Counted from the stretch's first letter, positions 8,164 to 16,726 are shown. The stretch: DNA of 64,000 nucleotides from Nitrobacter vulgaris (GCF_002028545.1 NZ_MWPQ01000055.1:1-64000), one strand, 5' to 3'. The notes: generated by a model not told the origin, from the letters alone. Numbers and translations: made by a program.

Positions 8164-8817
8164 TCAGTCGCCCTGCGGAAACATGTGGAAATACGGCTCG
8201 GCGTCCTTCAGCACGCGGGCATAGGACGGTCGCGCCTTGAGACGTTCCAGATAGGCGGCAAGATGTGGATGGCTGTCAGCATATGGCAGCACCCTGGCGG
8301 CATAGAACAACGCCGGCGCGGCTGCGCAATCCGCCATCGAGAAATCGTCGCCGGCTGCCCAGCTGCGCGATGCCATCTCGCGCTCGGCGATGTCATAAGC
8401 CGCGCGCATCCGCGTTTTCGCATCCTCAACGCCGTGCGGGTCCTTGCTACCGGCTGGCCGTAGCCGGTCGCCGACCACCTTTTGCATATGGTTGTGAATG
8501 TGCAGATCGTAAAAGCGGTCCTTCAGCCGCACCTCGCGCTCCGCGTCGCGATCTTGCGGGATGAACCGCGTCCCGCCCGGATAATACCTGTCGATATACT
8601 CAATGATGATGCTGGATTCCGGCACCACCTCGCCGCGGGCGGCATCCTGCAACACCGGAAATTTGCCGACACCCCACAGCTTCAGCAGCACCGCGCGCTC
8701 GTCCGGATCGCCGAGATCGACCGACATAGCCGTGAACGGCGTCGCGTTCTCATGGAACGCGATTAGTGCCTTGTGGCAATAGGACGACAGCGGATGCATG
8801 TACAGCGTCAGCGGCAT
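8164..8817 (-). CDS. Glutathione S-transferase family protein
   Basis: A 217-residue two-domain GST. The thioredoxin-like N-terminal domain spans about 1-85 (YMHPLSSYCHKALIAFHEN at the start, VPESSIIIEYIDRYYPG at the glutathione gamma-glutamyl site), with Ser/Cys near position 11-13 in the place of the catalytic residue. The all-helical C-terminal domain follows, with the DFSMADCAAAPALFYA motif (N-capping box). The start is set by a GGGAGAA ribosome site 5-11 bp upstream of MPLTLYMH. The substrate cannot be told. It stands alone between YCII-1 and a small membrane protein; its upstream region lacks the TGTCGG/CGTC boxes of its neighbours. Confidence 0.88.
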   Translation of the reverse strand: MPLTLYMHPLSSYCHKALIAFHENATPFTAMSVDLGDPDERAVLLKLWGVGKFPVLQDAARGEVVPESSIIIEYIDRYYPGGTRFIPQDRDAEREVRLKDRFYDLHIHNHMQKVVGDRLRPAGSKDPHGVEDAKTRMRAAYDIAEREMASRSWAAGDDFSMADCAAAPALFYAARVLPYADSHPHLAAYLERLKARPSYARVLKDAEPYFHMFPQGD

Positions 8818-9110
8818 GATGTTCTCCCGATAAGCGAGCGCTTTGCAGCACTGCATGTGATGACGCAAGACGAAACCATCACGCGTCGTCAAGCGCACAT
8901 GAGCGCGTATCGCGCGTTTTCCATCGCAACAAATTCCCGCCGCATTGCTTGATCACGCTTGCATCATTGCTTCGGCCGCGGGGACAAGATGCGGGCGCAG
9001 CAATTCCAAGGGGCGTTCCGCGTAAACATCGATTCAATTTTGGCTCGCGCGCAAGCCGTGATGAGTCATGCCCGAACCACACTGGCCAAAACCAAATGGG
9101 GGAGGACACC

Positions 9111-9224
9111 ATGACCGATGCCACAAAGCGGACGGCTTCCGGCACGCTCGCCGATATGTTCGCGCATATCATGGCGGTAACGGCGCTGCTGGTGATCGCA
9201 GCCTGCGTCTTCTACGTGAAATAG
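9111..9224 (+). CDS. Small single-helix membrane protein, 37 residues
   Basis: A short frame MTDATKRTASGTLADMFAHI followed by a hydrophobic helix (about residues 16-34, MAVTALLVIAACVFYV) and a final Lys. It is preceded by GGGGGAGGACACC, a strong ribosome site at good spacing, which is the main support for it being real. No family is recognised. It is on the opposite strand to its neighbours, between the GST and SRPBCC genes. A longer in-frame start exists upstream but lacks such a ribosome site. An 8-bp inverted repeat (9262-9269/9285-9292) lies 40 bp downstream and may end the transcript. Confidence 0.55.
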   Translation: MTDATKRTASGTLADMFAHIMAVTALLVIAACVFYVK

Positions 9225-9356
9225 CTCTTCGGCCGCCGTCACGGCATCGCGAACACGACTGCGCGAGAGGAAAAATAAGCGAATCTCTCGCGTGTGTCCT
9301 CGAAGGGGACATGGGAATTGATTTTCATCCTGCTCCCCCAAGTATGAGCGGTTAAT

Positions 9357-9893
9357 TCAGCTTTCCACTGCCTTGCGCAGATTGGCGAGACCAGCCTCGA
9401 AATCAGTACCGACCATGCGATCCATGTTGATGAACACGTGCATGATCTTGCCGATGAACGGCGTCGGCCCCTGCATCGTCCATGTGACACGGGTGCCATC
9501 GCCCTGAGGCTGCAATGTGAATTCGGCGGTGTTGTGCGCCTCGAAGGGTTTCAGGAAATCGAGCTTGATGACGACATTCTGGGAAGCGGGCGCATCGAGG
9601 ATTTCCATGTGGCCCGTGCCGATATTGCTGTCGCCTTCCCAGGCGTAGGTCGCACCTTTGCCGCGTTCGGCGCCGCCGTAGGTCCGCTTCATCGCGGGAT
9701 CGCGGGTCTCATAAGGCGACCACCGTCCCCACTGATGGAAGTCGGCAATCAGCGGGAAGATATTCTCCGGCGACGCCTTGATGACGGCCGACCGCTCAAC
9801 GCGGAACGTATCGGGCTTGGTCGAAGCCAGTATTAGAACAACGGCGAGAGCAATGACGATGATGGCAATGACGGCGGCAAGGACTTTCAACAT
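9357..9893 (-). CDS. SRPBCC (polyketide cyclase/START-like) membrane-anchored protein
   Basis: A 178-residue protein with an N-terminal hydrophobic helix (residues 1-25, LAAVIAIIVIALAVVLILAS) and a START-like SRPBCC fold after it: VERSAVIKASPENIFPLIAD (helix-grip start), WSPYETRDPAMKRTYGG, and the long C-terminal helix ending LANLRKAVES. Such proteins bind hydrophobic ligands; no substrate can be assigned. The anchor would place the domain on the outer face of the inner membrane or in the periplasm. TGTCGG-N17-CGTC lies 39-65 bp upstream, between this gene and the sigma gene, so it appears to have its own sigma-dependent promoter even though it follows the sigma gene on the same strand. Confidence 0.85.
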   Translation of the reverse strand: MLKVLAAVIAIIVIALAVVLILASTKPDTFRVERSAVIKASPENIFPLIADFHQWGRWSPYETRDPAMKRTYGGAERGKGATYAWEGDSNIGTGHMEILDAPASQNVVIKLDFLKPFEAHNTAEFTLQPQGDGTRVTWTMQGPTPFIGKIMHVFINMDRMVGTDFEAGLANLRKAVES

Positions 9894-9931
9894 GGCAATC
9901 CCTCAAGTCTGGATAAACAGGACAGCCCAAG

Positions 9932-9958
9932 GACGAACGGCGAGGCGACATCCCGACA
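9932..9958 (-). promoter_or_regulatory. ECF-type promoter upstream of the SRPBCC gene
   Basis: On the minus strand: TGTCGG (9958-9953), 17-bp spacer, CGTC (9935-9932), 38 bp before the SRPBCC start codon. Sequence and spacing are identical in form to the sites at 8100-8126 and 11653-11679. Confidence 0.6.
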
Positions 9959-9993
9959 GGGCCGGACACTTTTTTGAATCAGCCCCCAGAACC

Positions 9994-11262
9994 CTACTCC
10001 GCCGCCCTGGTGCGAGGCGCGCCGTCTTTCATCAGCCGATCCAGATGCATGCGGATATGCGCCGCCTCCGCCGAGGTATTGGCGAGCGCGATGGCGCGGT
10101 CGAATGCAACGCGGGCTTCCTCGTCGCGGCCGAGTTGCATCAGGTATGCGCCCTTCGCGCCGAAGAAGTGAAAATAGCCTGACAGGCGCTGCTCCAGCGG
10201 CGAGATCAGCGCGAGCGCCGCTTCCGGCCCCTTCACCTTGGAGAGAGCCACGCTGCGATTGAGCGTCACCACCGGCGACGGCTGCAATTGCTCCAGCGTC
10301 GCGTAAAGAAGATCGATCTGGCGCCAGTCGGTATCCTCCGGCTTTGGCGCGCTCGCATGAAGCGCCGCGATTGCCGCCTGCACCTGATAGGGGCCGGCGC
10401 GACGATGGCGCATCGCCTTGTCGATCAGCGCCGTGCCTTCCGTGATCATCTTTCTGTTCCACAGACTGCGGTCCTGATCCTCGAGCAGGATCACTTCGCC
10501 GTCGGAATCAAAGCGTGCGGCAGCGCGGGCATGCTGCAATAGCAACAGTGCCGTCAGCCCCATGATCTCCGGCTCGTTCTGAAACAGCCGAAGCAGCAGC
10601 CGCGCCAGGCGAATCGCCTCCTCACATAGCGGCGCCCGGACCTCGGAGGTGCCGCCGTTCGCCGAATAACCTTCGTTGAAGACGAGGTAGATCATGGCGG
10701 CAACGACGCCGAGCCGCTCGCTGCGCTCGACCGCGCCAGGCGTCTCGAACGCGACGCCGGCTTTCGCAACCGCCGCCTTGGCACGGGTGATGCGCTGCTC
10801 CATCGCAGCTTCGCTGACGAGAAATGCACGCGCGATCTGCTTCACCGTCAGACCCGAGACGATACGCAGCGCCAGCGCGATCTGCTGCGTCGCAGGCAGA
10901 TCAGGATGGCAGCAGATGAACAGCAAACGCAAAATATCGTCGCGGTAGTGCGAGCCGTCGAGCCGCTCGGCGATTTCACTCTCGGCGTCGCCGAGGTCGG
11001 AGATCACATCGTCGTCCGGTAATTCCTGCTGCTTGCTCCGCCGCCGCACCTCGTCAAGCGCGGCGTTGCGCCCGACCATGATCAGCCACGCCGCCGGATC
11101 GCGCGGCGGCCCGTTTTCCGGCCAGTTCCTCAAGGCCCGCAAGCAGGCGTTCTGGTACGCCTCCTCGGCTGTGTCGAGATTGCGGAAATAGCGCAAGAGC
11201 GCGCCGAGCGCCTGGGGTCGCGCCGCCGTCAGGGCCGCATCGATCCAGGCGACGTCGGTCAT
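9994..11262 (-). CDS. ECF RNA polymerase sigma factor, ECF42/DGPF-associated type
   Basis: A 422-residue sigma-70 family factor, over twice the length of a usual ECF sigma. Region 2 is at about residues 10-80 (LGALLRYFRNLDTAEEAYQNA and DPAAWLIMVGRNAALDEVRRR) and region 4 at about 108-165 (LRIVSGLTVKQIARAFLVSE helix-turn-helix). A C-terminal extension of about 240 residues contains FNEGYSANGG and TPR-like helices. This architecture, with a DGPF protein gene directly upstream and overlapping by 4 bp (ATGA), is that of the ECF42 group, which lacks a classical anti-sigma factor and is thought to be controlled by its own extension. It probably recognises the four TGTCGR/CGTC promoters found nearby, including its own. 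The signal is unknown. Confidence 0.88.
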   Translation of the reverse strand: MTDVAWIDAALTAARPQALGALLRYFRNLDTAEEAYQNACLRALRNWPENGPPRDPAAWLIMVGRNAALDEVRRRSKQQELPDDDVISDLGDAESEIAERLDGSHYRDDILRLLFICCHPDLPATQQIALALRIVSGLTVKQIARAFLVSEAAMEQRITRAKAAVAKAGVAFETPGAVERSERLGVVAAMIYLVFNEGYSANGGTSEVRAPLCEEAIRLARLLLRLFQNEPEIMGLTALLLLQHARAAARFDSDGEVILLEDQDRSLWNRKMITEGTALIDKAMRHRRAGPYQVQAAIAALHASAPKPEDTDWRQIDLLYATLEQLQPSPVVTLNRSVALSKVKGPEAALALISPLEQRLSGYFHFFGAKGAYLMQLGRDEEARVAFDRAIALANTSAEAAHIRMHLDRLMKDGAPRTRAAE

Positions 11263-11627
11263 GTCAGACCCCCTCCGGAATCGAACAGGCCGACGGGACG
11301 GATTTCATAGGAGCCACCCGGATTCGCCTCGCCGAGTTCCTGCGCCGCCTCCAGCGCCTCCTCAAGGTTCTTGCAGTCGATCAGGTAGAACCCGAGCAAC
11401 TGCTCCTTGGTTTCTGCGAACGGACCATCGACGATCAACGGCGGGTTTTCCTTGCGCAAAGTGGTCGCCGCGGTGGTCGGCAGCAGCCGTGCCACCGGTC
11501 CAAGCCGGCCCTGCTTCTTCAACTTGTCCTGCACGACCGCGAGCTTTTGCATGACGGCAGCGTCCTGCTCCTTGCTCCAGGAACAGACGACATCCTCGTT
11601 ATGGTAGCAAAGTAGGGCATAGAGCAT
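11259..11627 (-). CDS. YCII/DGPF-domain protein 2, sigma-factor partner
   Basis: A 122-residue YCII-family protein with the exact DGPF signature (VDGPFAETKEQLLGFYLIDC, about residues 66-85). The start MLYALLCYHNEDV is an ATG two codons inside a TTG-started frame, preceded by an AAGGA ribosome site. Its stop codon overlaps the sigma-factor start (ATGA), which implies translational coupling. DGPF proteins next to ECF42 sigma factors are a known pairing; whether the protein is a target, an enzyme or a modulator is not known. The operon promoter is TGTCGG-N17-CGTC at 11653-11679, so the operon would be self-activating. Confidence 0.88.
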   Translation of the reverse strand: MLYALLCYHNEDVVCSWSKEQDAAVMQKLAVVQDKLKKQGRLGPVARLLPTTAATTLRKENPPLIVDGPFAETKEQLLGFYLIDCKNLEEALEAAQELGEANPGGSYEIRPVGLFDSGGGLT

Positions 11628-11652
11628 GCGCAATGGTCCTTCTTCCTCTCAG

Positions 11653-11679
11653 GACGAACCAGTATGCCGATAGCCGACA
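11653..11679 (-). promoter_or_regulatory. ECF-type promoter of the YCII-2/sigma operon
   Basis: On the minus strand: TGTCGG (11679-11674), 17-bp spacer, CGTC (11656-11653), 26 bp before the YCII-2 start codon. It implies positive autoregulation of the sigma factor. Confidence 0.6.
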
Positions 11680-11838
11680 CATGACCCAACAAAATTTCCG
11701 GGGGGATTTTTTGGGCGACAGCACGCGCAAGGTCCAAACGCCCTTGGATAGCCGACGCGACCATTGAGTTATGGAAACGCGCCTTTTGACTTCCCGGCCC
11801 CCAACCAGGATAACGGGTTCGGGTTTGAGAAAAAGAAG

Positions 11839-12312
11839 CTAACCGTTCGCCGCCGCCTCGATATCGGCAATGACGATCTTCTTCATCTTCAACATCGCCT
11901 TCATGGCACGACCGGCTTTGGCTCGATCCGGATCCTGCAACAGGCGCGGCATCATATCGGGTACCACCTGCCACGACACGCCAAACCTGTCCTTGAGCCA
12001 CCCACACTTAAGGGGCCCGCCGCCATCGGCGGTGAGCTTGTTCCAGTAGTAGTCAACCTCGTCCTGCGACTTACAGTCGATGCTGAACGAGACAGCTTCA
12101 CTGAACTGGAAATGCGGGCCGCCGTTCAACGCGATGAACCGCCTTCCCTCGAGATCAAAGGCGACGGTCAGCACCGTTCCGGGCGGCTTAGAGCCGCCTT
12201 CGCCATAATAGGTCGTTTCGACGATCTTCGAATTGCTGAACACGGTGGTGTAAAATTTCACTGCTTCCTCGGCCTGCGTATCGAACTAAAGGAACGGGGT
12301 GATGTTGGGCAT
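11839..12312 (-). pseudogene. VOC/PhnB-like glyoxalase-fold protein with nonsense codon 9
   Basis: Conceptual translation from the ATG at 12312 gives MPNITPFL, then TAG (12288-12286), then FDTQAEEAVKFYTTVFSNSK and a full PhnB/VOC-type domain (former 3-demethylubiquinone methyltransferase-like family) to AAANG. Family members have FLWFD at this place, so the TAG replaces a TGG Trp codon by one base. The rest of the frame is undamaged for 150 codons, including GGPHFQFSEAVSF and GWLKDRFGVSWQVVP, which suggests a recent mutation. A GTG at 12261 could restart translation, giving 140 residues lacking the first beta strand; no ribosome site was seen there. A sequencing error cannot be excluded. Its TGTCGA/CGTC promoter is intact. 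Confidence 0.75.
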
Positions 12313-12394
12313 CGTGGGCTCCATGATTGCGCGCCCCGGTTGATGCGAGGCACCCCGCCAGCAACCGTCGGGTTCCGCAAGGACGTGGCCAAAG

Positions 12395-12420
12395 GACGAC
12401 CGGCCCCGCCGCGATCGACA
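12395..12420 (-). promoter_or_regulatory. ECF-type promoter upstream of the broken VOC gene
   Basis: On the minus strand: TGTCGA (12420-12415), 16-bp spacer, CGTC (12398-12395). The -35 box is the exact consensus I recall for ECF42; the spacer is one base shorter than in the other three copies. It lies 83 bp before the start codon. Confidence 0.5.
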
Positions 12421-12583
12421 TCACTAAGGGATTTTTATATCAGACATTTTTCCGCCTGGATTCGGCGACGTCCCGCCATTGTCGGCCATGCAAATCATCG
12501 TGACCGTCGGGGCATGGTGGTCCGGAATATCGGCGTGAGGCGCGCTCAAATCTTAAGAGGGATCTTCGTGTGATCCCCGGTGA

Positions 12584-13045
12584 TCAGACCTGATCGGCCT
12601 TCATCGCGACACGAAGCGCCTTGGGTATCGGCTTCGCCCGCCCTTCGGATATGAACGCCACCTTCACCCTCGCGTCCAGCAGCAGCACGTCGCCACACCG
12701 CACCTCCTGATGCAAGGTGATCGAGGCGCCCCGGACTTCCAGTGGCCGCGTCACGATGTCGAGTACGTCGTCCATCCGCGCGGGCTTCAGAAACTCGAGC
12801 TGCATCGCGCGCACCACGAAGGCAAAACTGGGCGCCTCGCTTTCGGCCTCCGCGAACAGCGCGCGCTGGTCGGCGCCGAGCAGCCGCAGATAGTTGCTAC
12901 GTCCACGCTCCATGAAGCGCAGATAATTAGCGTGATAGACGAGGCCGGTAAAATCCGTGTCCTCATAATAGACGCGGACTTGCATGTGATGCCTGCCGTC
13001 GCGAATCTCGCCGTCGAGATGGCGGGTCTGCGGCGACGCATTCAT
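12584..13045 (-). CDS. ybgC: Acyl-CoA thioesterase YbgC (hotdog fold)
   Basis: A 153-residue hotdog-fold thioesterase of the Tol-Pal-associated YbgC family. The active-site motif is [21 protein letters not shown] (about residues 24-44), with the catalytic Asp in DTDFTG and the conserved [15 protein letters not shown] follows. YbgC hydrolyses short acyl-CoA and is linked to phospholipid metabolism. Its start overlaps the ruvB stop by 4 bp (ATGA). It is the last gene of ruvC-ruvA-ruvB-ybgC; the tol genes, which often follow directly, begin 7 kb further on. Confidence 0.92.
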   Translation of the reverse strand: MNASPQTRHLDGEIRDGRHHMQVRVYYEDTDFTGLVYHANYLRFMERGRSNYLRLLGADQRALFAEAESEAPSFAFVVRAMQLEFLKPARMDDVLDIVTRPLEVRGASITLHQEVRCGDVLLLDARVKVAFISEGRAKPIPKALRVAMKADQV

Positions 13046-14088
13046 TGATCTTCGTCCTGCCCGAACAATCCGAACTGCGCGGGATCGCGCGAGGGCTCAG
13101 TCAGGCCGAGATGACGGAACGCGTGTGACGTGAGCAGCCGTCCGCGCGGCGTGCGCTGCAGGTAGCCGCACTGGATCAAAAACGGCTCGATGATGTCCTC
13201 GATGGCGTCGCGCGGCTCCGACAGCGCCGCCGCCATGGTCTCTACCCCCACAGGTCCGCCACCATAGTTCAGCGCAATGGTCGTGAGGTAGCGGCGGTCC
13301 ATCGCATCGAGACCGGCCGCATCGACTTCGAGCGCGCCGAGCGCGTGGTCGGCGATTTTCCGGTCGATCGACGCCGCATCGGCGGCGGACGCGAAATCGC
13401 GCACCCGGCGCAGCAGGCGGCCGGCGATGCGCGGGGTGCCGCGGGCGCGGCGGGCGATCTCGTTGGCGCCGTCCGCCGTCATGCCGACATTGAGAACACG
13501 GGCGCCACGGCTGACGATCCTCTCCAGCTCATCGACGGTGTAAAAATTCAATCGCACCGGAATCCCGAAGCGGTCGCGCAGCGGATTGGTCAAAAGCCCC
13601 GCGCGCGTGGTGGCGCCGACCAGGGTGAACTTCGCAAGCTCGATCTTGACCGAGCGGGCCGCCGGCCCCTCGCCGATGATGAGATCGAGTTGAAAATCCT
13701 CCATCGCCGGATAGAGCACCTCCTCCACCGCCGGCGAGAGGCGATGAATTTCATCAATGAACAACACGTCGCGCTCTTCGAGGTTAGTCAGAAGCGCTGC
13801 GAGATCGCCGGCCTTGGCGATCACGGGACCGGAGGTGGCGCGAAAGCCGACGCCGAGTTCGCGCGCGACGATTTGCGCCAGCGTGGTCTTGCCAAGGCCC
13901 GGAGGGCCGACGAACAGCACGTGGTCGAGCGCCTCTTTTCGTTTACGGGCAGCATCGATGAAGATCTGCAGGTTAGCGCGGGCCTGCGCCTGGCCGACGA
14001 ACTCGGCCAGCTTCTGCGGCCGCAGCGCGGTGTCGCCGACATCGTCGGCGCGGCGCTCGGGCGTGACGATGCGGGATGGCGTGGTCAC
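13042..14088 (-). CDS. ruvB: Holliday junction branch-migration helicase RuvB
   Basis: RuvB is the AAA+ motor that drives branch migration of Holliday junctions with RuvA. The 348 residues show Walker A (GPPGLGKTT, about 61-69), Walker B (DEIHRL, about 113), the sensor/arginine-finger region GATTRAGLL, and the C-terminal winged helix with YLQRTPRGR. Length is normal. Both ends overlap neighbours by 4 bp (ruvA stop, ybgC start), so translation is coupled along the operon. Confidence 0.97.
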   Translation of the reverse strand: MTTPSRIVTPERRADDVGDTALRPQKLAEFVGQAQARANLQIFIDAARKRKEALDHVLFVGPPGLGKTTLAQIVARELGVGFRATSGPVIAKAGDLAALLTNLEERDVLFIDEIHRLSPAVEEVLYPAMEDFQLDLIIGEGPAARSVKIELAKFTLVGATTRAGLLTNPLRDRFGIPVRLNFYTVDELERIVSRGARVLNVGMTADGANEIARRARGTPRIAGRLLRRVRDFASAADAASIDRKIADHALGALEVDAAGLDAMDRRYLTTIALNYGGGPVGVETMAAALSEPRDAIEDIIEPFLIQCGYLQRTPRGRLLTSHAFRHLGLTEPSRDPAQFGLFGQDEDQ

Positions 14089-14702
14089 TTCGACAGCTCC
14101 TTCAAGCCGAGCCGGATCAGTTGCGCGGTCTCCGCATTTTCGCCAGCGCCGCGCGAGGCGGCCGCGATCGCTGCGGTCGCCTGCGGTTGACCGTAACCGA
14201 GATTAACCAGTGCGGAGATCGCATCTCGCACCGGGCGCGGCGCATGCTGGTCATCGACGGCGCCTGCGAGATGCACCACCGCCGGATCGACATTGGCGAA
14301 GGACGGCGCCTTGTCCTTCAGTTCGGTGACGATGCGTTCGGCCACCTTCGGTCCGACCCCCGGCGTGCGCGCCACCGCAGCCTTGTCGCGGAGCGCAATG
14401 GCGTTAGCCAGATCGGCCGGCGACAGCGTGCCCAGCACCGCGAGTGCCACCCTCGCACCGACGCCCTGCACCGTCTGCAACAGACGGAACCACTCGCGCT
14501 CGTGGTCGGTGCGGAAACCGAACAGCTTGATCTGGTCCTCGCGCACATACGTCTCGATCGACAGCACCGCCGCCTCGCCCGGCGACGGCAGCGTCTGCAG
14601 CGTGCGCGAGGCGCAATGCACCTGATAGCCGACGCCGCCGACATCGAGGATCACGTAGTCCTCGCCGTAGGAGTCGATGATGCCTTTCAGTTTACCGATC
14701 AT
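14085..14702 (-). CDS. ruvA: Holliday junction DNA-binding subunit RuvA
   Basis: RuvA tetramers hold the four-way junction and recruit RuvB. The 205 residues show the OB-fold domain I ([20 protein letters not shown]), two helix-hairpin-helix motifs (about 70-130, [13 protein letters not shown] and [13 protein letters not shown]), and domain III that contacts RuvB ([12 protein letters not shown]). It overlaps ruvC and ruvB by 4 bp each. Confidence 0.96.
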   Translation of the reverse strand: MIGKLKGIIDSYGEDYVILDVGGVGYQVHCASRTLQTLPSPGEAAVLSIETYVREDQIKLFGFRTDHEREWFRLLQTVQGVGARVALAVLGTLSPADLANAIALRDKAAVARTPGVGPKVAERIVTELKDKAPSFANVDPAVVHLAGAVDDQHAPRPVRDAISALVNLGYGQPQATAAIAAASRGAGENAETAQLIRLGLKELSK

Positions 14703-15214
14703 GCGCCCGCCACCTTCATCCGCAGCGCCGCAGCGCCCCGGTGATGCGCGTGGGTAATGGCAATAGCGAGCGCGTCGGCGGCGTCCGCGCTCTTCGGATC
14801 GGCTTTCGGCAGCAGGATTTTCAGCATCGCCTGGATCTGGGTCTTGTCGGCGTGTCCCGCGCCAACCACGGTCTTCTTTACTTGGTTGGGCGCGTATTCC
14901 GCCACCGCGATGCCGAACATCGCCGGCGCCAGCATCGCAACGCCGCGCGCCTGTCCGAGCTTCAGCGTCGCCACGCCATCCTTGTTGACGAAGGTCTGCT
15001 CGATCGCAGCCTCGGCGGGACGGAATCGGTCAAGCACCGCGCCGAGCCCGGCATGGATCGCCAGCAGCCGGCTCGCCAGCGCCATATGTTCGCGCGTCTC
15101 GACCGAGCCGCAGCCGACGAAGATCAGCCGGTTGCCCTCGATGTCGAGCACGCCCCAGCCGGTGCGGCGCAGGCCCGGATCAATGCCCAGAATGCGAATC
15201 GGTGCGGAGGTCAT
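14699..15214 (-). CDS. ruvC: Holliday junction resolvase RuvC
   Basis: RuvC cuts Holliday junctions. The start [14 protein letters not shown] (171 residues) is chosen because the RNase H-like fold begins there; the open frame runs a further 97 codons upstream with no family content. Catalytic acids are visible: Asp in [13 protein letters not shown] (about residue 11), Glu in AAIEQTFVN (about 71), and the Asp pair in [12 protein letters not shown] (about 143-146). It is the first gene of the ruv-ybgC operon and overlaps ruvA by 4 bp. Confidence 0.96.
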   Translation of the reverse strand: MTSAPIRILGIDPGLRRTGWGVLDIEGNRLIFVGCGSVETREHMALASRLLAIHAGLGAVLDRFRPAEAAIEQTFVNKDGVATLKLGQARGVAMLAPAMFGIAVAEYAPNQVKKTVVGAGHADKTQIQAMLKILLPKADPKSADAADALAIAITHAHHRGAAALRMKVAGA

Positions 15215-15510
15215 GGCCCATGTTAGCGCAAAGCATCCCGCTGCGTCCCCCAAGCGGGCTCCGGCTCTATTCGTTTCAACGCAATCGCACGGCCAGGACA
15301 GTCTCCCGAGGCGGGGCCATGATAAGCAACGTTGCGGCGAATCCTGGTTTGTCGAACCTTGCCCGTTCCGGTAACGACAAAACCGTATCCGCCATCCGAC
15401 CGATCGATCCATGTTCGGCTGAACATGGTCCGCTCGGAGACGGGATGGCCACGTCATAAGCGACGGCAGATCCGTCTCCGAGACAGGACCGAAGAGGAAT
15501 CTCAAGCGTC

Positions 15511-16116
15511 ATGCGGACAGCAGTTGCCGTTTTCTTCATGATGACGATCGTCAGCACCGCTGTTTCGGCCGATTCGCCAACCGCCGCGCAAAGCCGGTTC
15601 ACGTCCATTGCCAACAAGGACTGCACTTTCGCTCCGATCGGCGACGAGCCGGGCGACGAGGAAGACCAACTCAAGACATGTCCTGGCGTCGGTGGCGCGC
15701 AGGTGCTGGTCAACGCCCTGGGAACTCGTCTGCGGATAGGCTTCCGCTGGCCGAAGGGAGCTCACCCGCAAAAGATCATCTGGGCGGTGGAAGCATGGTC
15801 CGCCGGATCAGCCGTCGACTGGCGCGGGTCTGGCAAGGGCAAGGAGTTCGAGCCTTATGCCGCGATCGTCAGGATGAAACTCCAGAAACAGGATTTGCCG
15901 GTTTCGGGCGACCAGGTACTCGCCGTGATCCGGGTCGCACAGGATACCGCCTGCGTCATGGGGGCTGTTGACACCGGAGCGAACCCGAATGCCAATGAAG
16001 CTGCGCATGCACTCGCCGATGCAGCGGCATCGTTCGCATGTGGCAAGGACAAGCCAACGATCGGCGGAATGAGAACCAAGGCCGCAGAAGAGATTGTGCA
16101 AGGCATCGCCGAATGA
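15511..16116 (+). CDS. Secreted protein of unknown function (201 residues)
   Basis: A signal peptide is clear (MRTAVAVFFMMTIVSTAVSA, likely cut before DS). The mature part of about 180 residues contains four Cys (about 38, 57, 149, 177) that could form disulfides and a central segment LNKIIW-like beta region (IGFRWPKGAHPQKIIWAVEA). I recognise no family. It is transcribed away from ruvC, with about 300 bp between the two genes, and is followed on the same strand by another small secreted protein 150 bp downstream. Confidence 0.7.
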   Translation: MRTAVAVFFMMTIVSTAVSADSPTAAQSRFTSIANKDCTFAPIGDEPGDEEDQLKTCPGVGGAQVLVNALGTRLRIGFRWPKGAHPQKIIWAVEAWSAGSAVDWRGSGKGKEFEPYAAIVRMKLQKQDLPVSGDQVLAVIRVAQDTACVMGAVDTGANPNANEAAHALADAAASFACGKDKPTIGGMRTKAAEEIVQGIAE

Positions 16117-16269
16117 TGAACCGGCAGATCAAGCCAACAGGCCGGCAAGCGTAAGCCGCCGGTGCTGGAGCACGGACGGAAAGAGTATTCGCCAAGAGAA
16201 TTGAGGCGGCCAGTCAGGTCGCGCGTCGAGCTAACCCTTCAACCGCATTCTGCCGGGGTTTTCACCACG

Positions 16270-16683
16270 ATGAGCATACTGTTCAGAATCGTCCTTGCGT
16301 CCGTCCTCACGAGCCCTGCGCTTGCACTCGCGCAAACGCCGAAAAAACCCGCCGCGTCTCCTGCCTTGGAGGCGGAATTCAATGCCTTTATCGTCAAGTT
16401 CCGAGCGGCTTTGAAAGCGAACGATCCGGCTGCCGTCGCCAGCATGACCAAGCTGCCTTTCATGGGTGACAAGGCGTACGCGGATGCCGCACAGTTTCGG
16501 GCGAAGGCTTATCCGGAACTGTTCCCCGCGAAAGATCGTGCGTGCATCCAGCGGAAGAAAGCGGAATACGGTCGAGATGGCGAGAACAACGACAACTACT
16601 TTGTCATCTGCGGCGAGAGCATTTTTACCTTCACCAGGACGCCAGCCGGATTCCTTCTGACGGAGGTTGGCGTAAATGATTAG
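16270..16683 (+). CDS. Small secreted protein of unknown function (137 residues)
   Basis: The start MSILFRIVLASVLTSPALALA gives a good signal peptide with cleavage near AQT; an upstream open frame has no signal and is not preferred. The mature part is about 115 residues with EAEFNAFIVKFRAALKANDP, a helical start resembling NTF2-like or DUF4440-type small domains, and two Cys (in DRACIQRK and FVICGES). The family is not identified with confidence. It lies behind the other secreted orphan and converges on mgtE, with a piece of an interspersed repeat in the 43-bp gap. Confidence 0.65.
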   Translation: MSILFRIVLASVLTSPALALAQTPKKPAASPALEAEFNAFIVKFRAALKANDPAAVASMTKLPFMGDKAYADAAQFRAKAYPELFPAKDRACIQRKKAEYGRDGENNDNYFVICGESIFTFTRTPAGFLLTEVGVND

Positions 16684-16694
16684 GCATGCGCCAT

Positions 16695-16715
16695 GGCGTT
16701 TTCGAGCAAAGTGGA
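16695..16715. repeat. Partial copy of interspersed repeat A
   Basis: GGCGTTTTCGAGCAAAGTGG matches the first part of the longer repeats at 21165 and 61547 (AGCGTTTTCGAGC...). It lies between two convergent genes. Confidence 0.45.
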
Positions 16716-16726
16716 GCGGAAATGCT

